From the NCBI RefSeq assembly GCF_021168555.1, contig NZ_JAJOZS010000003.1, forward strand, positions 402,061 through 466,060: a stretch of DNA of 64,000 nt, in the 5' to 3' direction. The DNA comes from Stenotrophomonas sp. MMGLT7. GTDB taxonomy: Bacteria > Pseudomonadota > Gammaproteobacteria > Xanthomonadales > Xanthomonadaceae. Both the position numbers and the translations under genes were made by a program. Shown in pieces: positions 8,591 to 15,174 of the stretch. Under the pieces are notes generated by a model, which was given only the letters and a program-made list of their open reading frames with translations, had not been told where the DNA came from and made no database searches. Positions within the stretch are counted from its first letter, which is position 1. Each line of letters begins with the position of its first letter.

Positions 8591-10014
8591 TCCCACGCGT
8601 ACTCAGCATCGCCGGCACTGACCCCAGCGGCGGCGCCGGCATCCAGGCCGACCTGAAATCGATCGGCACACTCGGCGGCTACGGCATGGCGGTGGTGACG
8701 GCACTGGTCGCGCAGAACACCCAGGGCGTGCGCACGGTGCACGTCCCGCCCGTCGCGTTCCTGGTCGAACAGCTCGATGCCGTCAGCGACGACGTGCGGA
8801 TAGACGCCGTCAAGCTCGGCATGCTGCACTCGGCACCGCTGATCGCGGCCGTCGCCGACTGGCTGGCGCGCACGCACCCGCCGATCTGCGTGCTCGATCC
8901 GGTCATGGTCGCCACCAGCGGCCACGCGCTCATCGATCGCCAGGCCACCGAGGCGATCCGCGGCCTGTGCGACCACGTCGACCTGGTCACCCCCAACATC
9001 CCCGAACTCGGCGTACTCGTGGACGCGCCCGCGGCGACCACCTGGGACCAGGCCGTGGCCCAGGCCAAGGCGCTTGCGACCGCCAGCCGCACGACGGTGC
9101 TGCTCAAGGGCGGCCACCTCGTGGCCGAGGACTGCCCGGACGCGATCGTCACCGCCAACGACGTGACCGAAGTCGCCGGCCGGCGCATCGCCACCCGCGC
9201 CACCCACGGCACCGGCTGCTCGCTCTCCTCCGCGATGGCCACCCTCGCCGCCTCCGGACTGTCCTGGCCCGATGCGCTGGCCCGGGCCAAGACCTGGCTG
9301 GTCGGCGCCATCGAGCACGGTGCCGCCCTCGATGTCGGCACCGGCAACGGCCCCGTCGACCACTTCCACGAGTTGCGCCCGCATCTGCCCGCGACCGGCT
9401 GGTGCGATGGCGCATGGAAGCGGACGGCGGACCTGCGCGCCCGGGTCGACGCCTGCGCCTTCGTCTCCGGACTGCGCAGCGGCCGGCTCGACCCGGCCCG
9501 GTTCCGCTGGTATCTCGCCCAGGACGCGCTCTACCTGTCGGACTACTCCCGTGTGCTCGCACGCGCCAGCGTTCTCGCCGCCAGCGCTGCTGAACAGGCG
9601 TTCTGGGCACAGTGCGCGGTGACCGCGCTCACCACCGAGGCCGAGCTGCATCGCTCCCGCCTCGACGGCATCCACAGCGAACCGGCCGCAACCACGCTGG
9701 CCTACGTCAACCACCTGCATGCCGTGGCCGGCACCGGCTCGTACGCCGAGGTCGTCGCCGCGGTGCTGCCGTGCTTCTGGCTCTATGCCGACCTCGGCCG
9801 GCGCCTGGCCGCAGCCGACCACGACGCCCACCCGTACCACGACTGGCTCGGCACCTACGGCGATCCCGCCTTCGAGGAAGCGACGCGAACCGCCATCGCC
9901 ATCACCGACCGCGCCGCCGGCAACGCCGACACGGCACAACGCGCGCGGATGACGCTCGGCTTCGAGCGCTCGATGCGGCATGAACTGGAGTTCTTTCTTG
10001 CGCCGACGCGGTGA
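8587..10014 (+). CDS. thiD: ThiD-TenA fusion: HMP(-P) kinase plus aminopyrimidine hydrolase
   Basis: One 475-residue chain. Residues 1-260 are ThiD, which phosphorylates hydroxymethylpyrimidine twice: start RVLSIAGTDPSGGAGIQADL, AVVTALVAQNTQGV, LDPVMVATSGH and the catalytic HGTGCSLSSA. Residues ~270-475 are TenA: RWYLAQDALYLSDYSR, the PCFWLYADLG segment with the probable catalytic Cys, and a C-terminal Glu in RSMRHELEFF. TenA releases the pyrimidine alcohol from degraded thiamin (aminopyrimidine), which ThiD can then use. The same order occurs in yeast Thi20. It is the last gene of the riboswitch operon; a GC-rich hairpin (10092-10109) follows. Confidence 0.93.
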   Translation: MIPRVLSIAGTDPSGGAGIQADLKSIGTLGGYGMAVVTALVAQNTQGVRTVHVPPVAFLVEQLDAVSDDVRIDAVKLGMLHSAPLIAAVADWLARTHPPICVLDPVMVATSGHALIDRQATEAIRGLCDHVDLVTPNIPELGVLVDAPAATTWDQAVAQAKALATASRTTVLLKGGHLVAEDCPDAIVTANDVTEVAGRRIATRATHGTGCSLSSAMATLAASGLSWPDALARAKTWLVGAIEHGAALDVGTGNGPVDHFHELRPHLPATGWCDGAWKRTADLRARVDACAFVSGLRSGRLDPARFRWYLAQDALYLSDYSRVLARASVLAASAAEQAFWAQCAVTALTTEAELHRSRLDGIHSEPAATTLAYVNHLHAVAGTGSYAEVVAAVLPCFWLYADLGRRLAAADHDAHPYHDWLGTYGDPAFEEATRTAIAITDRAAGNADTAQRARMTLGFERSMRHELEFFLAPTR

Positions 10015-10127
10015 TGGGTACGCTCGGTCGCTCCACGCGCCGCGTCGGCGGAAACATCTGCGAGCGGCTTCTTCAACGAACGGATACCGCTCCCCGATCC
10101 TTCTCGGGGCGCATACAAAAGGCTGTC

Positions 10128-10649
10128 ATGTCATCGAGAATCACGCGTACTTCCCAAGGCGAACCGGCCCCACGTCCGGTGGCCGCGGCCATCGCCACGG
10201 TCTTTCGCGACGGCAAGGTACTCCTGGTGCGGCGAGCCAACCCGCCCGACGCCGGTCGCTGGGGATTCCCGGGCGGGAAGATCGAGAGCGGAGAACGGAT
10301 AGAAGACGCGGCGGTGCGCGAACTTCGGGAGGAAACCGGAGTCCACGCCGAAGCGCACCGGGTCTTCACTGCCGTCGATGTGTTCGACCGCGATGAGGGC
10401 GATCGGCTTCGCCGGCATTTCGTTCTGATCGCGGTCCTGTGCGAATGGAGATCGGGCGAACCCATCGCCGGCGACGACGCGCTCGAAGCACGATGGTTCG
10501 GCCTCGACGAACTCGACGACGCGGGAATTGCGCTCAGCCCCGATGTCGCCGAGGTCGCGCGACAGGCTGCCGCTTTGTACGAGCGGGAAGTTGCCGCGCA
10601 GTCTAGAGGTCGCCGGGCTGAACTGGAGGATCGGAAGGAGGGAACCTAA
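10128..10649 (+). CDS. Nudix hydrolase
   Basis: A 173-residue protein with an intact Nudix box: GGKIESGERIEDAAVREL followed by REETGV (residues ~48-71). The pattern G-x5-E-x7-R-E-x2-E-E-x-G is complete, so it should bind Mg and cleave a nucleoside-diphosphate-linked compound. The N-terminal VAAAIATVFRDGKVLLVRR is typical of the ADP-ribose/NADH or MutT-like branch. I chose the ATG at 10128 (MSSRIT); the upstream extension reaches back over the thi hairpin. Its stop codon lies inside the edge of the cassette array (ACCTAAT), but its GC content matches the host. Confidence 0.85.
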   Translation: MSSRITRTSQGEPAPRPVAAAIATVFRDGKVLLVRRANPPDAGRWGFPGGKIESGERIEDAAVRELREETGVHAEAHRVFTAVDVFDRDEGDRLRRHFVLIAVLCEWRSGEPIAGDDALEARWFGLDELDDAGIALSPDVAEVARQAAALYEREVAAQSRGRRAELEDRKEGT

Positions 10650-10746
10650 TCTTGAGGTTTCCGGATTCTTCCAGTTACCTTCTCGGCCGCCACAAGCGGC
10701 AGGCTGCCCTCGTCATGGCGGCGTCGACTTGAGCGAATTGCTAGGG
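10644..10746 (-). repeat. Degenerate attC site (attC-E)
   Basis: On the minus strand the first core is CCCTAGC (10746-10740), overlapping the TAG stop of the membrane-protein cassette. It is followed by AATTCGCTCAAGTCGACGCC, clearly related to the other sites. A GCCGCC/GGCGGC hairpin follows. The far end is unclear; ATTAGGT at 10650-10644 is the best candidate, which would make the site about 103 bp. Confidence 0.55.
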
Positions 10747-10998
10747 CGCATGGCTCGAATACCCTACAGCCGTCTGTGCGTTGTCCCGCAGCGCCAAGTC
10801 CTTTCCGAGACCATAACCCAGCACCATAAGCAGAAATGCCAGGCCAGTCGCCGCGCCGACCACCCCAATGATCCTGTTGCGTCGATACTGCGCCGCTGCA
10901 AGAAGGATGATGGAACAGCCTAGGAACAGTGGAGCCCAAGTAACGCCCACAAACATAAAAGCAATTGCGGCCACAAATAGCCGACTGCCGGACTGCAT
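10741..10998 (-). CDS. Cassette-borne small membrane protein
   Basis: An 85-residue ORF with three likely membrane segments: SRLFVAAIAFMFVGV, WAPLFLGCSIILLAAA and IIGVVGAATGLAFLLMVLGY. I recognise no family. Its start lies 37 bp after attC-D and its TAG stop sits inside the first core of attC-E, the standard layout of an integron cassette gene. No clear ribosome site is visible, which is common for cassette genes. Confidence 0.6.
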   Translation of the reverse strand: MQSGSRLFVAAIAFMFVGVTWAPLFLGCSIILLAAAQYRRNRIIGVVGAATGLAFLLMVLGYGLGKDLALRDNAQTAVGYSSHAP

Positions 10999-11034
10999 GC
11001 TTCTACCTCACTCACCGCTTATCTCCTTAAGGCG

Positions 11035-11092
11035 CCCGAACGCCGAAATTAGGCCGCACCATAAAGCGGCATCCGCTTACGGATTGTTAGGG
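11035..11092 (-). repeat. attC site (attC-D)
   Basis: 58 bp. On the minus strand it runs CCCTAAC (11092-11086), AATCCGTAAGCGGATGCCGC, the loop arm, GTGCGGCCTAATTTCGGC and GTTCGGG (11041-11035). The arms are more diverged than in attC-A to C, but the cores and spacing are right. The TAA stop of the 150-residue membrane protein lies inside the first core. Confidence 0.8.
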
Positions 11093-11539
11093 GCCGGTCT
11101 GCGTAGCCTTGCGGACCAACCACCATGTGATCGCAATTGCAAATAGGTTGACTCCAACGAACCAAGGGCTTCCAGTCTGCATCAGCGAGTAGTTGAAGGT
11201 GCTACCGAGTAAAAAGTTGGCATTGAGCTTAAGAGGGAAGACTTGGAGTGAAACAGTTGTATGGAAGCCACTGGACAAGAAATAGCCGAAAAGGGGAGAG
11301 CCAAAGGCGGGGATCTGGATGAGCCAATACTTGACCGCGGACCGTTCAGCCCCAGGCTTGCCCTCTAGCAACTGCACGCCGCACCAAATGCCGCAAGTAT
11401 AGATGGCGATAAATCCAATACAGAACGGCCACTCGATAGGATTGCTGCGCGTCAAAATCAAAGAAAGCGCAGCCGCGAAACCCACGGAGCCCCCGCCAAG
11501 GGTAAGAATGCCTATCGCCCGTCGCTGCCAGAGTTTCAT
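11087..11539 (-). CDS. Cassette-borne four-TM membrane protein
   Basis: A 150-residue ORF (a GTG one codon upstream is possible). Four hydrophobic segments are visible: AIGILTLGGGSVGFAAAL, WPFCIGFIAIYTCGIW, WLIQIPAFGSPLFGYFL and GVNLFAIAITWWLV. I recognise no family. It begins seven bases after attC-C and stops inside attC-D, so it is a complete cassette gene. Codon use is visibly less GC-biased than in the flanking chromosomal genes. Confidence 0.7.
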   Translation of the reverse strand: MKLWQRRAIGILTLGGGSVGFAAALSLILTRSNPIEWPFCIGFIAIYTCGIWCGVQLLEGKPGAERSAVKYWLIQIPAFGSPLFGYFLSSGFHTTVSLQVFPLKLNANFLLGSTFNYSLMQTGSPWFVGVNLFAIAITWWLVRKATQTGP

Positions 11540-11545
11540 CACGCC

Positions 11546-11605
11546 CCCTAACGTCTGAATTGAGCTGACCGGCGAAGCCGGTGCGGCTTGAATGAGTTGT
11601 CAGGC
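11546..11605 (-). repeat. attC site (attC-C)
   Basis: 60 bp. Minus-strand cores are GCCTGAC (11605-11599) and GTTAGGG (11552-11546). The inner arms are AACTCATTCAAGCCGCACCG and GGTCAGCTCAATTCAGAC around a GGCTTCGCCGG loop. The first core pairs with a GTC rather than GTT version. Confidence 0.9.
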
Positions 11606-11883
11606 GATGATGCCAGGAGTTGGTAAACCACGGACCGTGCTCCCCAGCACCGCCGCCACGTGCCGAGCATGCCACAGATTGTGAGGTCGAGGCTTGCACG
11701 TGGTACTTGCCGCTAGACGTGGCAGAAGCCGGAGGCAATCAGCGTAGTGGAACAACCGAGCCAGACGGCGAAGCGATGCCCTGACCGATGGTCGTGGACA
11801 TGAGGACTACCGCCCGGAGCTGACCAGCGAAGCGCCAGATGTGTTGCCCAAGACGGAAACCACACAATATCAACAACACTACC
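11606..11883 (-). other. Cassette without a convincing gene
   Basis: This 278-bp interval lies between attC-B and attC-C, so it is one cassette. The only frame that begins at the cassette start is a minus-strand GTG ORF (about 47 codons: start near 11885 or 11879, TGA at 11739-11741). The same frame stays open beyond the stop to the next attC. It has one hydrophobic N-terminal stretch (VVVLLILCGF) and no family similarity. It may be a decayed gene, a tiny peptide or a promoter/RNA cassette. Confidence 0.5.
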
Positions 11884-11943
11884 ACCTGACGTCTGGATTA
11901 AGCCGCGCCACGAAGCGGCGTCGGCTTGAATAAATTGTCAGGC
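11884..11943 (-). repeat. attC site (attC-B)
   Basis: 60 bp. Minus-strand cores are GCCTGAC (11943-11937) and GTCAGGT (11890-11884). The arms AATTTATTCAAGCCGACGCC and GGCGCGGCTTAATCCAGAC are nearly those of the aadA-type attC. Both cores carry C in place of the usual T, and the two changes keep the cores complementary. Confidence 0.92.
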
Positions 11944-11949
11944 CGCAGC

Positions 11950-12318
11950 TCAGTGCGCCTGAGGGTCAAAATACGCCTCCCACGTATTCGGCGAGGAACG
12001 TAAACCGGACGCCCGCCTGAAGTAGCTCATAGCTTCTTCGTGATCAGCAGAGTTGATGAGAGCGACTCCAAGATTGAAATACGTATTGCGATCTTGCGAA
12101 CCCACGCCGATAGCGGCGCGCAGAACCTGAGTTGCCTCTGGATGTTTGCCGGCATCACTTAGCACTGCGCCCAAGCATGTGAGCACCTCTGCGTTCTGGG
12201 GTTCCTTCTGTGCGGCCACCCGAAGGATGCGCTCAGCTTCTGCTATGTTCAGCGCGAAACGACCTGGATGCCGCTGAATGTCGTTCATGAGCGCCTTTGC
12301 ATCTGCGAGAGAGTTCAT
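11950..12318 (-). CDS. Cassette-borne TPR protein
   Basis: A 122-residue soluble protein with tetratricopeptide-like repeats: AERILRVAAQKEPQNAEVL, then CLGAVLSDAGKHPEATQVLR, then NLGVALINSADHEEAMSYFR. Each has the TPR spacing of small and large residues. TPR modules bind peptides; no partner is indicated. I chose the ATG at 12318, six bases past attC-A, over an upstream Met that lies inside the attC. Its stop is seven bases before attC-B. Confidence 0.75.
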   Translation of the reverse strand: MNSLADAKALMNDIQRHPGRFALNIAEAERILRVAAQKEPQNAEVLTCLGAVLSDAGKHPEATQVLRAAIGVGSQDRNTYFNLGVALINSADHEEAMSYFRRASGLRSSPNTWEAYFDPQAH

Positions 12319-12323
12319 ATGGG

Positions 12324-12383
12324 GCCTAACGCCTGAGTTAAGCCGCACCGCGAAGCGACATCGGCTTGAATGAACTGTTAGAC
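12324..12383 (-). repeat. attC site (attC-A)
   Basis: 60 bp, the best site in the array. On the minus strand: GTCTAAC (12383-12377), AGTTCATTCAAGCCGATGTC, GCTTCGCGGT, GCGGCTTAACTCAGGC, GTTAGGC (12330-12324). It matches the aadA-gene attC pattern almost base for base in the arms, with canonical cores. Confidence 0.96.
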
Positions 12384-12392
12384 GGCTATCGT

Positions 12393-12719
12393 CTACTTGG
12401 CGAGCTCGCCCGTCACGTATGCGGAGATCTCGCGCGTGTTCCGGATGAACTCCGCCTCGAGATTAATTCCACACTTGTTGGCCAGAACCATAATTGACCA
12501 CAAGCAGTCTGACAGTTCATGACCCAGTTTCGCTTGATGGTCATCGATTGTGCGGACGCCGGCGTGGGCCTGGATCAGCTTCGCTAGGTCGCCGACATCA
12601 CCCATGAATCCGAGCGCCAGCTCCTGCGTGCTCCAGACGCGACCCCAGCGCTTGATCTCCAGCTGTTCGTACAGGTCGTTTAGCTGCAGCGCTGCTTGTT
12701 CGAGATCACTGAAGTTCAT
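12393..12719 (-). CDS. Cassette-borne MazG-like nucleotide pyrophosphohydrolase
   Basis: A 108-residue all-alpha protein matching the MazG-like fold: WSTQELALGFMGDVGDLAKL (first metal helix) and HELSDCLWSIMVLANKCGI (second metal helix with Glu/Asp), then a closing NLEAEFIRNTREIS. Such enzymes cleave NTPs to NMP and pyrophosphate for nucleotide-pool cleaning. The first helix has GDVGD where many MazG proteins have GEVGE, a conservative change. MazG proteins are known cassette cargo in Vibrio integrons. Its stop is nine bases from attC-A. Confidence 0.8.
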   Translation of the reverse strand: MNFSDLEQAALQLNDLYEQLEIKRWGRVWSTQELALGFMGDVGDLAKLIQAHAGVRTIDDHQAKLGHELSDCLWSIMVLANKCGINLEAEFIRNTREISAYVTGELAK

Positions 12720-12943
12720 GTTATGCCGCCTGATTACTATTCAGCCCCAAATACGAGGCGTTGCACCTAGTGTCCACCCTCCGCATCGGCATGGAAACGG
12801 AAGAAACGCTTGGCTTGTCAGCGTATCGGGCGATGATCGCCCGGCAACAACGTGGCTTCCGGACCGTGTTATGCGACTTCTATCCGAAAGCGGTGTTATG
12901 CAGCGTAATCCACGGCGTAACAGCCCTGACGAACCGTACCGGC
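12720..12943. other. Upstream edge of the cassette array
   Basis: Between the MazG cassette and the thioredoxin gene there is no supported ORF. It contains several attC-core-like heptamers: GTTATGC at 12721 and near 12867 and 12892, and GCGTAAC near 12914. They do not assemble into a clear attC or a known attI. This may be a degraded integration site. Confidence 0.4.
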
Positions 12944-13270
12944 CTACAGGTGCCTGCCCACCGCCGCCTCCACCTGCGCCGGCGACTGGAATCCCGCCAG
13001 ACGCGCCACCTCGGTGCCGTCCCTGTATACGCCCAGCGTCGGCGTCTGCCGCAGGCCCAGGCCGATGAAGAAGGCCTCGCCGACGGTTTCCAGCTTCACC
13101 TTGAGCAGGGTGACACCCTGGGCGGCCTCGCTGGCAGCGAACTTCTGCAGCGACATGTCGAGCATGCGGCAGCCGGGGCAGTTGTCCTTGTAGAAGTCCA
13201 CCAGCAATTGCGGGTGGGCCTTGAGGGCGGCGTCGAATTCGTCAGGCGAGGTGGCGGTGATGGTCTGCAT
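12944..13270 (-). CDS. Thioredoxin-family protein
   Basis: A 108-residue thioredoxin fold with the active site DNCPGCRMLD (CPGC, residues 31-34) and the cis-proline loop RQTPTLGVY. CPGC differs from the classical CGPC and suggests a specialised reductant. It is the last gene of the nrdA-nrdB-flavodoxin operon and overlaps the flavodoxin by 29 bp. It probably reduces the ribonucleotide reductase C-terminal cysteines; this is inferred from context. Confidence 0.88.
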   Translation of the reverse strand: MQTITATSPDEFDAALKAHPQLLVDFYKDNCPGCRMLDMSLQKFAASEAAQGVTLLKVKLETVGEAFFIGLGLRQTPTLGVYRDGTEVARLAGFQSPAQVEAAVGRHL

Positions 13271-13751
13271 GGGGGTCGTTCTTGTGCGTGAGCGGGTCGT
13301 GGTGGGAAGCGAGCACGCCGGCGGTCCATTGCGCGATGCGGGCGGCGTCGCGCTCGCCGTGCGGCATCTGCTCGATCTCGAGGGCGGGATGGCGGCTGCC
13401 GAAGAAGCGGGCGATGCGCTTGACCGCGCCGCAGTAGTACTCCATGCCCCACTGGGTCTCGCCGGTACCGAACACGGCCACGTCGATCTCGCGGCCGGCC
13501 GCGGCCACCAGCGCTTCGATGTAGCGCTTCATCTCGGACGGGGTGCGGCCGGCGTTGTCGGTCCAGCTGCCCAGCAGGTGCAGGTCGAACCGCGCGGCGC
13601 GCGCGGGATCGCCGAGCACGCCGTCCAGGGTCTGGATGTCGGTGTGCAGCTGCACCACCTCGTGCCCGGCCGCCTCGCAGTGGCCGGCGATCTGCCGGGC
13701 CACTTCGCGGGTGTTGCCGCTTAGCGAGGCGTAGGCGAGGAGGATGTGCAT
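13242..13751 (-). CDS. Flavodoxin
   Basis: A 169-residue flavodoxin. The FMN phosphate loop is ASLSGNTREVARQI (residues 8-21), with further flavin contacts in LLGSWTDNAGRTP and VFGTGETQWG. It carries electrons through FMN in the cytoplasm. In this operon it is likely to help maintain or reactivate the NrdB diferric-tyrosyl cofactor, in the manner of NrdI, though it is a long-type flavodoxin and not a close NrdI match. It is separated from nrdB by a 98-bp repeat-containing spacer. Confidence 0.85.
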   Translation of the reverse strand: MHILLAYASLSGNTREVARQIAGHCEAAGHEVVQLHTDIQTLDGVLGDPARAARFDLHLLGSWTDNAGRTPSEMKRYIEALVAAAGREIDVAVFGTGETQWGMEYYCGAVKRIARFFGSRHPALEIEQMPHGERDAARIAQWTAGVLASHHDPLTHKNDPHADHHRHLA

Positions 13752-13760
13752 GGTGGCGGG

Positions 13761-13843
13761 ATTGGGGATTCGGGATTGGGGATTGGGAAAAATCGGTCCG
13801 GTTTTCTGCACTTGCCAATCCCGAATCCCGAATCCCGAATCCC
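13761..13843. repeat. Inverted heptamer repeats (GGGATTC/GAATCCC)
   Basis: Plus-strand 13761-13787 is a run of ATTGGGG/ATTCGGG units. 13815-13843 is a run of AATCCCG units, its approximate reverse complement. The two arms can pair over roughly 26 bp around a 27-base loop. The structure lies exactly between the nrdB stop and the flavodoxin start, inside the operon. Confidence 0.85.
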
Positions 13844-13849
13844 AGCTCC

Positions 13850-14890
13850 TCAAAGATCGTCGAAGCCGTTGTCCGAGTTGGTCTTCTTGTAGCTGGCGTT
13901 GCGCATCTCGAAGAAGTCGGTCTTGGTCTCGGTGAAGTTGTCGGCGTAGGCCTTGATCCACGGCATCACGTTGTCGCTGGTCTCGGCGTAGATCTTCTCG
14001 ATGCCGAGCATGCCGGCCATCTTGTTGGCGCGGTACTGCACGTAGCGGATCATCTCGTCCACGTCGATGCCGTCGATGCCGTCGAGCACCTCGCTGGTCC
14101 ACTGCGTCTCCAGCTCGATGGCGTGCTTGAAGGCGCCGTGCACGTAGTCGGTCAGCTCGTTGGTCTGCAGCTCCTCGTTCTCGCCGACGATGGCGCGGAT
14201 CACCTCGCTGATGAACTTGGAGTGGGCCAGTTCGTCGCGGTTGATGAAGCTGATGATCTTGCCGGTGCCGGTCATGCGGTTCTGCCGCACCAGGTTGTAG
14301 AAGTAGGCGAAGCCGGAATAGAAGTTGATGCCTTCCAGGATCGAGGACTGGATCAGCGCGCGCAGCAGCGTCTCGCCGGTCTTCTCGCGCATGAAGTCGT
14401 CGTAGGCGCCCATGATCGGCGCGTTGCGCTTGATGATCGTGGGATGGGTGCGGGCGATCTCGAACACCCGGTTCTGGTTCTGCAGGTCGGTGATCGAGGC
14501 CAGCACGTAGCTGTAGCTCTCGTTGTGGATCACTTCCTGCTGGCCGATGATCGCGGCGTTGGCGTGCGCGGCCGGGTCGGTGATGTACTCGGCGACGTTG
14601 TAGATGAAGCGCGTCTGCGGCGAGTCCAGCGTGGCCAGCAGGCCGATGATGGAGTCGTAGGCGTTCTTCTCGCGCGCGGACAGCTCGCCATACTGCTTGG
14701 CGTCGCCCTTCATGTCCACCTCGTCCGGGATCCAGAAGTTGGTGGAGAGCTCCTTGTAGGCGCGGTAGAACGACGGGTAGGGGATGTCGTTCCAGTTGAG
14801 GATGCCGGAGGTGGTGCCGTTGATGATCCCGGTGGAGCGGTTGGGATGCAGCGGCTCGAGAATCTTGATGCGTTCCAGGGGGGTTGCCAT
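13850..14890 (-). CDS. nrdB: Ribonucleoside-diphosphate reductase beta subunit (class Ia)
   Basis: A 346-residue R2 subunit that generates the tyrosyl radical for NDP reduction. All iron ligands are recognisable: Asp in TLDSPQ, Glu and His in QQEVIHNES, Glu in SILEGINFY, and Glu/His in NRDELAHSKF. The radical Tyr follows as HNESY, four residues after the His, so this is a tyrosyl-radical enzyme. The C-terminal acidic tail (TNSDNGFDDL) is the part that docks to the alpha subunit. It lies 284 bp downstream of nrdA in a cobalamin-riboswitch operon. Confidence 0.96.
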   Translation of the reverse strand: MATPLERIKILEPLHPNRSTGIINGTTSGILNWNDIPYPSFYRAYKELSTNFWIPDEVDMKGDAKQYGELSAREKNAYDSIIGLLATLDSPQTRFIYNVAEYITDPAAHANAAIIGQQEVIHNESYSYVLASITDLQNQNRVFEIARTHPTIIKRNAPIMGAYDDFMREKTGETLLRALIQSSILEGINFYSGFAYFYNLVRQNRMTGTGKIISFINRDELAHSKFISEVIRAIVGENEELQTNELTDYVHGAFKHAIELETQWTSEVLDGIDGIDVDEMIRYVQYRANKMAGMLGIEKIYAETSDNVMPWIKAYADNFTETKTDFFEMRNASYKKTNSDNGFDDL

Positions 14891-14989
14891 GGTGTTCCTG
14901 TCGATGCGCGGCGCGCCGGGGGCGCGCGTGGCGGTTGGTGCGGTTTACGTGTCAGCTTCCGTCGCGGGGAGGCGAAGGCGTGGAGCTGC

Positions 14990-15140
14990 CCTCATCCGCC
15001 CCTTTCGGGGCACCTTCTCCCGCATGCGGGAGAAGGAAGATTCAAGATGTCATCCCGCTTGCGGGAGAAGGGAGGTTCCGCCTGCGCTCCCGCGCGCGGG
15101 AGAACCGACGTTCAACGTGCGCTTCCGCCAGCGGAAGTGA
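14990..15140. repeat. Partial copy of the dispersed hairpin repeat plus decayed hairpins
   Basis: In the nrdA-nrdB spacer, CTCATCCGCCCCTTTCGGGG is followed by CACCTTCTCCCGCATGCGGGAGAAGG. This is one half of the unit seen at 22.6, 31.6 and 59.5 kb. Three more short palindromes follow (CCCGCTTGCGGGAGAAGGGA, CTCCCGCGCGCGGGAGAA, TTCCGCCAGCGGAA). They look like degraded copies of the same arm and may affect expression of nrdB relative to nrdA. Confidence 0.8.
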
Positions 15141-15174
15141 CATTCCCTTCCGCCCGGGGAAGCGGGGAATCCGG

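Larger units (their letters stand above)
10644..12733 (-). mobile_element. Integron cassette array without integrase (CALIN type)
   Basis: Five attC-like sites (four good, one degenerate) separate short minus-strand ORFs. Read on the minus strand, each good site has the layout RYYYAAC-type core, AA/AG-TTCATTCAAGCCGA-type arm, a CGCTTCG loop arm, GCGGCTTAA-type arm and GTTRRRY-type core. This is the aadA-like attC form. ORF starts and stops sit within a few bases of the cores, as in real cassettes. Base composition is lower in GC than the flanks. No tyrosine recombinase gene of the IntI kind is visible anywhere in the window. Confidence 0.9.

Noticed and set aside
11346-11738. 130-codon minus-strand ORF across attC-C
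   Set aside because: It starts at a TTG after a stop, translates attC-C and then continues out of frame through the 150-residue membrane protein's gene. This is a frame artefact.
12850-12920. attI primary recombination site of the integron
   Set aside because: There are several GTTATGC/GCGTAAC heptamers, but no integrase gene lies beside them and no known attI arrangement is recognisable.
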